From NCBI GenBank assembly GCA_024234875.1, contig JACKNM010000029.1, positions 1-35,677 of the forward strand: a DNA stretch of 35,677 nt, written 5' to 3'. Source of the DNA: Ectothiorhodospiraceae bacterium (GTDB lineage Bacteria > Pseudomonadota > Gammaproteobacteria > HK1). Numbering within the stretch: the stretch's first letter is position 1; each line of letters begins with the position of its first letter. The position numbers were made by a program, and so were the translations under genes. This document shows positions 27,530 to 35,639 of this stretch, in pieces. The notes under the pieces were generated by a model. The model was not told the DNA's origin, searched no databases, and saw nothing but the letters and a program-made list of their open reading frames with translations.

Positions 27530-27934
27530 CTGGAGTTGCGCCGCGAGCCCGCTGGCCGGGTTGTTGAGCTCCAGCGCGACCACCAGTTCCTCGCCCGCGC
27601 TCAAGGTCTCGACGCGCTCCCTGGCTGCCGCGCTTACGTACCGGCAGCCGTGCACGAAGAAGCGGCACTGGAACGAGCCGTCGTCGCGTCGGATGACCTT
27701 GGGGAACACCTCCAGACTGTCGGTCGCGCGCTGCCCACCGGCCACCGAGAGGATCTCGACCGGATCCGGCCTGCCCGAGAGGTCGAGCATTCGCAGGTAC
27801 TCGGCGAAATCCCGCCGGCGCGCCGACAGCACCCGGTTCTTGAACAGCGGGAAGAGCTCGGCCGACTCGTAGGCGCGCTCGAGCCTCGGAAAGTCGAGCA
27901 GGGCCTCGTCTTGGAGACCAACGGCACCGGACAA
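27530..27934 (-). pseudogene. truncated HIRAN-domain protein
   Basis: The block FPRLERAYESAELFPLFKNRVLSARR, then DPVEILSVAGGQRATDSLEVFP, RFFVHGCRYV and VVALELNNPAS are features of HIRAN-type proteins (a DNA- or stalled-fork-recognition fold in eukaryotic helicases). About the first 50 residues of the family are missing, because the gene is cut abruptly near 27917 where the PEP-CTERM fragment starts on the other strand, and its 3' end runs into the HsdR fragment. It is a broken gene. Confidence 0.6.
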
Positions 27935-28408
27935 CTCACCGGTGCGCGTGACGTCGACGTCGGTGGCGTGCTCTACGACGTCGCCTTCCGCGACGGGACG
28001 GCGCTCTCGATCTTCGGCAATCCCGCAGGGCTCGACTTCACATCCGAAAGCGCCGCGACTCCGTTCGCAGCGGCACTGATGGACCAGGTACTGGAACCGT
28101 ACTTCACGAACAGCGAGGCAATCTTCGGCTGCGGCGGGGTGGGCATCGGTAGCTGTGCGTTCCTGATGCCGTACGCGTGGGTGGCCGCCGGGGTGATCGG
28201 CGGATTCGACTTCTTTCTCGGGGGCGCCGGGGGCGTGGTCGCGATGAATGCGGCTGCGGTGTTGGAGTCGACCGACACCAGCAGCAGTCCGTTGGTGTTC
28301 GTCGATTGGGCGCAGGCGACCACGGCGGTGCCAGAACCGCTGACGCTGGGCATCCTCGGTCTGGGCCTGGTCGGCGCGGTGGGCGCGCGTCGACGACGCA
28401 CGACGTAG
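27917..28408 (+). pseudogene. 5'-truncated PEP-CTERM protein gene
   Basis: The plus-strand frame gives TNGTGQLTGARDVDVGGVLYDV, an Ala/Gly-rich body, and a clean PEP-CTERM tail VPEPLTLGILGLGLVGAVGARRRRTT. No signal peptide or start precedes it; upstream the frame is only open because it is antisense to the HIRAN fragment. The 5' part was lost at the junction near 27917. Part of the same gene occurs again at 30552 (see findings). It could not be secreted as it stands. Confidence 0.65.
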
Positions 28409-28422
28409 TCGGCGAACGGCTC

Positions 28423-28456
28423 GGCGAGCCGCCGTGCCTGCGCCCGGCGGCTCGCC
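28423..28456 (+). terminator. 12-bp stem hairpin after the PEP-CTERM remnant
   Basis: GGCGAGCCGCCG and its exact complement enclose a 10-base loop. No T-run follows; possibly a weak terminator. A second hairpin, CGCCTGGG paired with CCCAGGCG, lies near 28508. Confidence 0.5.
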
Positions 28457-28719
28457 CGGCAGTTGCTACCCCAAACACCACGCCCCTGGGCTGCGAGAGT
28501 CCGGGCGCCTGGGGGCAGCCCAGGCGGCGGCTCACGCCACCCGTGCCCGATTTCGAACGCGACGCCGCAGCCAACCCCCGCCACGCACCCGTTGCCTCGA
28601 CAGGATGCGGATATCCGCTTTCAAGACACCACCGTAACCTGGCCCAACCCCGAGTGGCCGGGCCGCGGCATGGTATCCGGGGCGCACGGCCCCGACCCGC
28701 AAGACACACGGAGGTACCC

Positions 28720-29526
28720 ATGGCGGTCGAGCACCGGCACGGCCATGACGACGTCCAGACACCCGAGCCGTACGCGTCACCGCGGCCGATTCGAGTCGTC
28801 GTCGACCATCGCGAACGAGGCTGCGGTGTCGTCGCCGCCCTCGAGGGATTCGTCGGCGTCGACTCGCGCATCGCTCACCTGACACTCGGCGACTATCTCG
28901 TCGACGGTGACCTGCTCTTCGAGCGCAAGACGCTCGCGGACCTGGCGGCGTCCATCCAGGACGGCCGTCTGTTCCGGCAGGCCTCCCGGCTCGCGGCGGA
29001 TCCGAGGCGAACGGCCATCTTGCTTGAAGGCACCGCGTCGAGCCTGGACCAGGTGTCGATGCGGCGCGAGGCGATTCAGGGGGCGCTGGTCAGCGTCACC
29101 CTGATGTTCGGGCTGCCGGTGCTGCGTGCCCGCGATGCGACGGAATCGGCCGCGCTCATGATCTACGCGGCGCGCCAGGCGCGAGCCTGGACGACGGGAG
29201 CGATTCCGCGTCGGGTGCGTCGGCCCAAGGGCAAGCGCCGGGCGCAGTTGCAGATGCTGCAGGGGCTTCCCGGCGTCGGGTCGGAACGGGCGGCTCGCTT
29301 GCTCGACGAGTTCGGGAGCGTCGAGTCGGTGGTCGGTGCCAGCGCCGAGGCACTCGAGGCCATCGACGGCATCGGGCCCGCGACGGCGATGCGGATCAGG
29401 TGGGTCGTATCGGATGCATCCAGATCGTATCTCGCGACACCGGGCGACGGCGCAATGCCCGCGACATCATCGTCGTCCTGCGTCTGCATACATTTCGACC
29501 CGCGGCGGCAATCCACTCCGGCATGA
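28720..29526 (+). CDS. XPF/ERCC4-type nuclease with helix-hairpin-helix domain
   Basis: A 268-residue protein. Residues about 23-165 form the XPF/ERCC4 nuclease fold: VVVDHRE (Asp29, Glu32), LGDY (Asp58), FERKTLADL (the ERKx3D core, Glu68-Arg69-Lys70, Asp74), SIQDGRLFRQASRLA and AILLEG. A tandem helix-hairpin-helix region (LQGLPGVGSERAARLL ... AIDGIGPATAMRI) ends the folded part, as in archaeal and eukaryotic XPF enzymes that cut branched or stem-loop DNA. The catalytic residues are intact, so it should be active. The last 30 residues look disordered. GGAGGT just ahead of the ATG at 28720 supports the start. It lies in the accessory region between PEP-CTERM remnants. Confidence 0.88.
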   Translation: MAVEHRHGHDDVQTPEPYASPRPIRVVVDHRERGCGVVAALEGFVGVDSRIAHLTLGDYLVDGDLLFERKTLADLAASIQDGRLFRQASRLAADPRRTAILLEGTASSLDQVSMRREAIQGALVSVTLMFGLPVLRARDATESAALMIYAARQARAWTTGAIPRRVRRPKGKRRAQLQMLQGLPGVGSERAARLLDEFGSVESVVGASAEALEAIDGIGPATAMRIRWVVSDASRSYLATPGDGAMPATSSSSCVCIHFDPRRQSTPA

Positions 29527-29612
29527 CGCTCGTCGACACGTCGGCCCGGGTCGATCGCCTGTGCGCCGGCGATCCCGCGCTGGCGGGCCTGCTCGAGCAC
29601 GGCGGAGTTTCG
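29523..29612 (+). pseudogene. N-terminal fragment of a VapC-type PIN toxin
   Basis: The frame MTLVDTSARVDRLCAGDPALAGLLEHGGV matches the start of VapC-type PIN-domain toxins, including the catalytic Asp in LVDTS, and then diverges. The ATG overlaps the nuclease stop as ATGA. Only about 30 residues remain, so no active toxin is expected. Confidence 0.5.
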
Positions 29613-29686
29613 AACTCTCGCGGGACAACGATCGGGATGTCTGGCTGGCCGGTGCCGGAGTGATTCCGCTACCAGCGGCAACGTGC

Positions 29687-30097
29687 TCACGCGAACGGAT
29701 TGACGAACGACGCCCCCGTTCGCTCGATGTCCTTCACGTTACGCGTCGCGAGCGTCAGCCCGTGGACCATGGCTGTCGCTGCGAGCAGTCCGTCGACCAC
29801 CGGCAATGGATCGGGAACACCCATTCGCCCCCACATCTCGGCTACATCGCTGTCTACTGGCAAAAGGCGATCGGCGTGGACAGAGACGATCTGCGAGAGC
29901 CAGGCGTCGAGGGACTCCGCCGATCGCTCGTCGCGCCGGCGGATGAGCTCGATACCACGCCGGAGCTCGCCGACGCTCAGCACGCTCAAGAAGACGTCGT
30001 CATCGGCCAGAGAACCGTACCACCGCCGGACGTTGGGATCGCAACGTTCGCCCTTGCGCAGTTCCGACACCACATTCGTGTCGACGAGAAAGCTCAA
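29687..30097 (-). CDS. VapC/FitB-type PIN-domain toxin (ribonuclease)
   Basis: A 136-residue PIN-domain toxin of the FitB/VapC group, expected to cleave RNA when released from its antitoxin. The acidic residues are in place: Asp6 (LVDTN), Glu44 (SVGELRRG) and Asp102 (VVDGLLAATA). The start is TTG at 30097, overlapping the antitoxin stop as TTGA, so translation is coupled. Length is normal and nothing is broken. Specificity for tRNA or rRNA cannot be read from sequence. Confidence 0.93.
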   Translation of the reverse strand: MSFLVDTNVVSELRKGERCDPNVRRWYGSLADDDVFLSVLSVGELRRGIELIRRRDERSAESLDAWLSQIVSVHADRLLPVDSDVAEMWGRMGVPDPLPVVDGLLAATAMVHGLTLATRNVKDIERTGASFVNPFA

Positions 30098-30327
30098 AGT
30101 TCGACCTCTCGGCCGATGTCGTCATGGCGGGCGAAGTCGGAATCCTCACCCACCCCCGGCATATCGAGCAGATGCTCCTTCAGGGACTTGCCCGCTCGAG
30201 ACGCCAGTAACGCGTTGCGCAGGATCTCCCGGTGCTCCGCCTCGGCCGAGCGCCCGTGCAGCCCCGCTCGTCGCTTGAGCGCCAGGACGATCTCCTCCTC
30301 GAGGTTACGAACGATCAACTGAGCCAT
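30094..30327 (-). CDS. FitA-type ribbon-helix-helix antitoxin
   Basis: A 77-residue antitoxin. The N-terminus MAQLIVRNLEEEIVLALKRRAGLHGRSAEAEHREIL is a FitA-like ribbon-helix-helix DNA-binding motif; the C-terminal half should wrap the toxin. It also represses its own operon in the family, consistent with the perfect palindrome 25 bases ahead of its start. The SD GGGAG is seven bases before the ATG at 30327. Confidence 0.92.
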   Translation of the reverse strand: MAQLIVRNLEEEIVLALKRRAGLHGRSAEAEHREILRNALLASRAGKSLKEHLLDMPGVGEDSDFARHDDIGREVEL

Positions 30328-30351
30328 TTGGCAGCTCCCGTGACAGAGGCC

Positions 30352-30374
30352 GAATGCTATCACTGATAGCATTC
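30352..30374. promoter_or_regulatory. FitA-type operator palindrome
   Basis: GAATGCTATCA (30352-30362), one central base, and its exact complement TGATAGCATTC (30364-30374) give an 11-base perfect inverted repeat upstream of the antitoxin. Each arm contains TGCTATCA, which I recall as the half-site bound by Neisseria FitA; here the arms are almost adjacent rather than widely spaced. It is the probable autorepression site. Confidence 0.8.
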
Positions 30375-30551
30375 ACGGGCCAGCCGGTCCCGCAGCGAAG
30401 GCGCCCGCCCGGACGAATGTGACCGCCGAACCTCCTGCCGCCGGGTCGATACCGGCATCGATTCGAAGGCGGCACGAACCTCCGCAGGCGGCGACCAGCC
30501 CTCCGTCGCGGGACTCGATTCCTTCTCGGTAACCGGGGAGGCGCGATCTCG

Positions 30552-30680
30552 ATGAACGCGGCCGGCGTGCTCGAGTCGACCGACACCAGCAGCAGTCCGT
30601 TCGTGCTCGTCGATTGGGCGCAGGCGACCACCGCGGTGCCAGAACCGCTGTCGGTGGCGATCATCAGTCTGGACCTGGCG
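30552..30680 (+). pseudogene. second, decayed copy of a PEP-CTERM gene 3' end
   Basis: The frame MNAAGVLESTDTSSSPFVLVDWAQATTAVPEP repeats the end of the PEP-CTERM remnant at 27917-28408. From 30573 to 30650 the DNA matches 28265-28342 at 75 of 78 bases. The tail after VPEP is degenerate: the hydrophobic segment has an Asp and no Arg cluster. No start or signal peptide is present, so it is a fragment. Confidence 0.72.
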
Positions 30681-30838
30681 GGCGTGGCCAGTCACGTCGG
30701 CGAGGTGCAACGCCACGCGGCTCCTACGCCGCGCCCCGAGACGAGGGCGAGACGGGGGCGGCATCATCGTCGTCGTGCGCGTGCGGACGCCTCGACCGTC
30801 GTGAGAGTCCGTGGGCGATGACGACGTCTGCGACGTGG

Positions 30839-32011
30839 TCAGGTTCGGCGCAGGCGGCGGCGCGCCTGGCTCGGGCTCAGGCCATGGGCCGCGCGTAGCG
30901 CGTCGAAGGTGCGTCGCTGGAGACCGAGGCGGCCGCGGGTCGACTCCCAGTTCGAGATGGTCGTGACACTGACCCCGAGCAGGCGGGCGAGCTCGGCGCG
31001 CGTGAGCTCGAGCCGGGCGCGCATGCGTTTGACCGCGGCGCCGGTGAATCCGGTGGGGTCCGCCGTCCTCGTGCCACGCTCGGCCACCGGGGCGACCGCA
31101 TCGGGAGACCGATCTGCGGCTGGCGCCCGACCAGCGTCGCGCGCGCGGACCTTGCGCGCGCCGGTCCTCGGTGGTTTCGCCGCCCTGGCGGTCGCACCGG
31201 GTTCGCACTGGCGGCGCCGGCCTTTCGTGTCCGGGGACGCCGTGCTCGCCGACGCGCGTTTGGCGCGCGTGGGTGGCGGCGCGCCGGCGATCACGTCCGC
31301 ACCGGCGAGGTCGATCCCGAACACCGCGGCCAGATCGTCCTCCGCGATGCGCCGCCGCCCGCCGGCCGGCGCCTCGGCGGCGAGGAGCGCGCTCGCATCG
31401 GCCGCGATGAGTGCCTCGTGGTCGACCCCGCGCAGGCGAAACAGCAGCTCCGGGCGCTCGTCGAGACGAGCGCCCACCCCGTAACAGACTGCGGCGACGT
31501 GCTTGCACATGGTGGCCCAGTCGGGGCAGGAGCAGGAGAAGCGGATCTCGCGAGGCAGCGGGAAGAGCCCAGCCTCGCGATCGGTGACCACCGCCATCAC
31601 GCGCTCCGACAGCCGCCCCTCGAGCAGCTCGACGAGCGACCCGATCCCGCCCTCACACCGAGCCTTGACCGCCAGCCATCGCGCCTCGGGAAGGGTGGTG
31701 ACGGCGAGTCGCACCTCGTAGAGCTCGGACCCCATGACCAGCGCCTCCACCACCCCCTCGCCGATCGCGAGGTGGATCACCGAGCCGTTTCGCACGTAGG
31801 TACGGCCCCGCGGCAGGCGATTCGCGTAGTCACGGAACCCCTCCAGATGCTCGCACCAGGCCCGCCCCCAGAATGTCCGCGCGATCGCCCGCCCCTCGAT
31901 CGACACCGGCGCGAGTGCCTCGCCGCGCTTCGCTCGCCGCGCCGCCTCGCGTGCGCCGCGCGCGCGGCGCTTGGCGACCGGAACATAGGGGCGCCACTGG
32001 GGTGGAACCAT
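30839..32011 (-). CDS. SWIM zinc-finger protein with C-terminal XRE-type helix-turn-helix
   Basis: A 390-residue protein. A SWIM zinc finger (CxCx6CxH: Cys160, Cys162, Cys169, His171) lies within a typical SWIM-module setting (RTFWGRAWCEHLEGFRDYANRLPRGRTYVRNG at about 46-76). After a low-complexity Arg/Ala linker, the C-terminus (about 325-390: RMRARLELTRAELARLLGVSVTTISNWES) is an XRE/Cro-type helix-turn-helix. SWIM proteins beside SNF2 helicases are known from bacteria; the added HTH is uncommon. It begins 14 bases after the SNF2 stop, so the two are almost certainly one operon. The start is ATG 32011; the frame stays open upstream only because it is antisense within the helicase gene. Confidence 0.87.
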   Translation of the reverse strand: MVPPQWRPYVPVAKRRARGAREAARRAKRGEALAPVSIEGRAIARTFWGRAWCEHLEGFRDYANRLPRGRTYVRNGSVIHLAIGEGVVEALVMGSELYEVRLAVTTLPEARWLAVKARCEGGIGSLVELLEGRLSERVMAVVTDREAGLFPLPREIRFSCSCPDWATMCKHVAAVCYGVGARLDERPELLFRLRGVDHEALIAADASALLAAEAPAGGRRRIAEDDLAAVFGIDLAGADVIAGAPPPTRAKRASASTASPDTKGRRRQCEPGATARAAKPPRTGARKVRARDAGRAPAADRSPDAVAPVAERGTRTADPTGFTGAAVKRMRARLELTRAELARLLGVSVTTISNWESTRGRLGLQRRTFDALRAAHGLSPSQARRRLRRT

Positions 32012-32025
32012 CGCGGGTCTCCTGT

Positions 32026-34794
32026 TCAGAGCACGCTCGCGCGCTCGACGTCGAGCGCGACCGTGCGCAACAGTTCCTCTTCCGCCATCTCGGTCAGGAG
32101 CTGCTCGCCACCGGCCGCAACGAGGTCCTCGGCGAGCCGGCCCTTCTCGTCGATCAGGGTGTCGATGCGCTCCTCGACGGTGCCGCGGCAGACGAACTTG
32201 TGGACCACCACGTTGCGGTGCTGGCCGATGCGGAACGCGCGGTCGGTCGCCTGATTCTCCACCGCCGGATTCCACCAACGGTCGAAGTGGACGACGTGCG
32301 ATGCCGCCGTGAGATTCAGGCCGACGCCGCCGGCCTTGAGTGACAGCACGAGGAACGGTGGACCGTCGTCGGCCTGGAATGACTCGACCAGTTGGCGGCG
32401 CTTGCCGACCGCGGTCGCGCCGTGCAGCACCAGCCCTTCGCGGCCGAAGATCTCGGCGAGGAAGCTCGCGAGGGGCTCGGTCAACTCGCGGAACTGGGTG
32501 AATACCAGCACGCGTTCCTGACGCGACGCGATCTCCTCGGCGATCGCGCGCAGGCGCTCGAACTTCCCGCTCTCGCCCGGCTCGAACACGCCGTCGCCCA
32601 GCAACTGGCTCGGGTGATTGCAGATCTGCTTGAACCGCATCAGAGCGGCGAGCACGAGGCCGCGCCGCGCGATCTCCTCCTGACCGTCGAGCGCACGCGC
32701 GAGCGCCTCGACCTGCTTCGCGTAGAGCGCGGCCTGCCGACGGGTGAGGCCGCAGAAGACCTTCATCTCGGTCTTGTCGGGGAGGTCGGCGATGATCTGT
32801 CGGTCGGTCTTCAGGCGTCGAAGGACATAGGGACTGACGAGATTGCGAAGCGGGGCGTATCGATCGTGCTGACGTGCCTCGAGCGACTTGACGAAGTGAC
32901 GGAACCGAGTCGCCGAGCCGAGCAGACCCGGGCAGAGGAAGTCGAAAAGGGACCACAGATCCGAGAGCCGGTTCTCCACCGGGGTGCCGGTCAGCGCGAT
33001 GCGCGCTCCGGCCCGCAGGCGCTTCACCGCCCGGGTCTGGCGTGCCGCCGCGTTCTTGATCGCCTGTGCCTCGTCGAGAATGACGAGCCGCCACTCGACC
33101 TCGTGCAGCCAGCCCACACGCGCGAGCATCCCGTAGGTCGTCAGTACCAGGTCGACCCCTGCGAGCGCGGATGCCGGCGCCGCCGCCAGCGCCTCGATCT
33201 CAGGGCGCGAGAGCTCCGACGGATGGACGTGACGCGTGACCAGGGTCGGCGCGAAGCGCGCGATCTCCGCCTTCCAGTTGGCGAGCAGGGACGCCGGCAG
33301 CACCAGCAGCGAGGGCCCGGCCACGGCGCAGCCGCCGCGGCGTCGCCCGCCGTCGCCCGCCCCCTTCAGCGCGAGCAACAGGGACAGCACCTGCACCGTC
33401 TTGCCGAGGCCCATGTCGTCGGCAAGACAGGCGCCGAGGCCGAGGCTCGTCAACAGCCACAACCAGTCGCGACCGGCCACCTGATACGGCCGGAGGCTGC
33501 CGCGGATCTCGCCCGCCGACCCGCGCGGCTGGATTCCGGTCGGCTCACGCAGCATCGCGAGGAGCCCGGTGATCCAGGCGCCGGCGCGAACGGCGGTCCA
33601 CTCGCGGTCGATCTCCACCGCCGATGGATCCGGGCCCAGATCGGCCGGCGCCCCGGCAAGCAGACGCATCGCCGCCACGAAGGAGAGCCCCTCGCCCGCC
33701 GCCCCGTCCTCGACGCGGCGCCAGTGCGCGAGCGCCTGCTCGAGACGCTGACGGTCGACCTCCACCCACTGCCCGCGGAGCTGGACCAGCCCGTCCTCCC
33801 CGGCCAACAGCGCGCGCACCTCTGCCGGCGTCAGACGGTCCTCGCCGAGCGCGACGCCGACCTGGAAGTCGAGCATCGCCTCGGCGCCGAGCCGTGGCGC
33901 ACGACCGTCGCCGATGGTGACCGCCACCCGCGGTCGAGGCCGGCGGCGCCACCAGTCCGGCACCCGCACGAGCAGTCCGCTCTCCTCCAGGGCCGGGACG
34001 TCGCGCAGGAACCGGTAGGCCTCGGCGGCAGTCCAGGCCAACGGGTGGAAGATCTCGCGCGACTCGACCAGCTCGCGAACCGTCGCGCTGCGCTCACAGG
34101 CCGCGTGCACTGGCGTGAGCAACCTCGCAAGGGCCTCGCGGTTGCGCGCTCCGGCGTACTCCTCCAGTGCGCGGCCGAGCGGCTGGTACTGGACCCGCCC
34201 CCCGCGCGAGAGTCGCGGCGCGTAGGTGGCGAGAAATGCAAATGGCAGGTTGGGATCGCGCTGGTTCTCGGCCAGATGGAGGCACACCCGCCCGACCTGC
34301 CGCCACGCGGGCGCCCGCTCGCCGAGCCAGGCACCGACCCCGGCGCCACCCTGCGCCACCGTCGCCCGCACCCAGGTGTCCAGCTCGTCCCACAGTCGCC
34401 GCAGCACCGCTCGGCGCAGGTATTCCGCCCCTTCCATCGGCGGCGCACCGGCCACCAGTGCATCGAGCTCGTCGTCGTCCGGGGCCTGCACGGGCGACGG
34501 CGAGCCAGCATCCGGATGTGGCAGGCGGCACAGCGCGGTGAGATACCGGCACCCGAAGTCGCGCCAGAACGCCCACTCCGGCGGTGGCGGCGCATCGGGT
34601 GCGGTGGCCGCGAGCGCGAACAGCCCGCCGCCGACCGATTCCGCGAACGCCCGCGTGGCGCGGTCGAGCCAGCCCGATGGAACGCCCGACCCGACACTCT
34701 GCTCGCTCGCCGCGCGTGAATGGACGACGAGCCGCCCGGCGGGAGTCAGGCCGAGCGCCAGGCGCGTCTGGTCGAGCGGAGAGCCCTTCACCAT
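32026..34794 (-). CDS. SNF2-family DEAD/DEAH-like helicase
   Basis: A Swi2/Snf2-type DNA translocase of about 922 residues. The first 400 residues are an N-terminal region typical of bacterial SNF2 helicases that partner SWIM proteins. The motor follows: LADDMGLGKTVQ (Walker A near residue 460), VVLTTYG, ILDEAQAIKN (motif II), ALTGTPVEN (III), and in the second lobe VLVFTQF, SLKAGGVGLNLTAASHVVHFDRWWNP and DRAFRIGQ (motifs V and VI). Start is uncertain: ATG 34794 (MVKGSPLDQTRLALGL) suits the family; ATG 34836 and GTG 34920 give unlike N-termini, and none has a good SD. Probable role: DNA translocation or remodelling, in repair or defence. Substrate unknown. Confidence 0.9.
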   Translation of the reverse strand: MVKGSPLDQTRLALGLTPAGRLVVHSRAASEQSVGSGVPSGWLDRATRAFAESVGGGLFALAATAPDAPPPPEWAFWRDFGCRYLTALCRLPHPDAGSPSPVQAPDDDELDALVAGAPPMEGAEYLRRAVLRRLWDELDTWVRATVAQGGAGVGAWLGERAPAWRQVGRVCLHLAENQRDPNLPFAFLATYAPRLSRGGRVQYQPLGRALEEYAGARNREALARLLTPVHAACERSATVRELVESREIFHPLAWTAAEAYRFLRDVPALEESGLLVRVPDWWRRRPRPRVAVTIGDGRAPRLGAEAMLDFQVGVALGEDRLTPAEVRALLAGEDGLVQLRGQWVEVDRQRLEQALAHWRRVEDGAAGEGLSFVAAMRLLAGAPADLGPDPSAVEIDREWTAVRAGAWITGLLAMLREPTGIQPRGSAGEIRGSLRPYQVAGRDWLWLLTSLGLGACLADDMGLGKTVQVLSLLLALKGAGDGGRRRGGCAVAGPSLLVLPASLLANWKAEIARFAPTLVTRHVHPSELSRPEIEALAAAPASALAGVDLVLTTYGMLARVGWLHEVEWRLVILDEAQAIKNAAARQTRAVKRLRAGARIALTGTPVENRLSDLWSLFDFLCPGLLGSATRFRHFVKSLEARQHDRYAPLRNLVSPYVLRRLKTDRQIIADLPDKTEMKVFCGLTRRQAALYAKQVEALARALDGQEEIARRGLVLAALMRFKQICNHPSQLLGDGVFEPGESGKFERLRAIAEEIASRQERVLVFTQFRELTEPLASFLAEIFGREGLVLHGATAVGKRRQLVESFQADDGPPFLVLSLKAGGVGLNLTAASHVVHFDRWWNPAVENQATDRAFRIGQHRNVVVHKFVCRGTVEERIDTLIDEKGRLAEDLVAAGGEQLLTEMAEEELLRTVALDVERASVL

Positions 34795-35639
34795 GCCGGA
34801 CGCCGCCGCGACCAAGCGCTTGCCACGATGTTGCATGCTGTCAACCCGGCTCGCGGCGTGCGCTGGTCGGCACCGACCCCGATCGATGCTGTCTCGCTCG
34901 GACCAGCATCCATCTTCCACTGCGCCCGCGACACCGGCGGGCCTCCTCCGGGACGTTCCCGGGACCGCAGCACCAGCGACGACCCATCCGCGCCGCGCCC
35001 GCCGTGCCGTACCGCGCCCAGCAGCCGGTCGGACTTACGACGCGACCGCCTGGCGACACCTGCGGCCGATGGTAGTGCAGAGTCTCCGTCGGGCGAACCA
35101 GGACAAGGCCGCGAGACCAGGCCTGGCGCCGAGCAGCCAAGCCATCAATCCACCTTCGCACCGGCCGACCACATCCTCGCTCGCGCCGCTCGGGACCGAC
35201 CGCGACCCGACGTATCACTCGGCAATACGACCAGGCTCTGTACATACATATCAGGCGCCATCTTGCACATGCTTCGGGCACCGCAATTCAGATGGGCCTT
35301 GCTCGCGGCCCGGAGAACGACCGTTGACATCGCCTGAGCCGGACTGAATCACCCAGCCGCCCCAGGCCGCAGTCGACACCCGCACCTCTGCCGACGAGCC
35401 CACGGGCGTCGCCCCGCATGACCATGCGCAACGGGTCCGGCGACGCGACTGCCAAACCCGCGCTCCCAGCCATCGGGCAAGTGTGCGGCGGTCTGCGGCC
35501 AGGGATCTCACGCGCACTCCGGCGTGGGCCGCGGTCGAGCCCCTGACGAAGCGGTGACGAAGCCGGGGCTCCGCGTTCCCGGGATGCGAGTCGTCGCGGC
35601 ACGCACGACCCGAACGCTCGCGGCACACGGAGGTCGGGC
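34795..35639. other. right-end stretch without a supportable gene
   Basis: I see no frame with a family match or convincing coding signature. A less GC-rich patch near 35205-35290, around TACATACATATC, may hold promoter elements for a neighbouring gene, but I cannot define boxes with proper spacing. Confidence 0.5.

Noticed and set aside
29463..30785. Similar CATCATCGTCGTC segments near 29465 and 30758
   Set aside because: Matches are short and simple in composition, so probably chance, though a decayed copy cannot be excluded.
30839..33094. Longer version of the SWIM gene with about 360 extra N-terminal residues
   Set aside because: The extra part is antisense-like translation inside the helicase gene in a different frame; the normal start at 32011 follows the helicase stop.
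32392..34719. Long plus-strand frame opposite the SNF2 gene
   Set aside because: Shadow frame; the minus strand has all helicase motifs.
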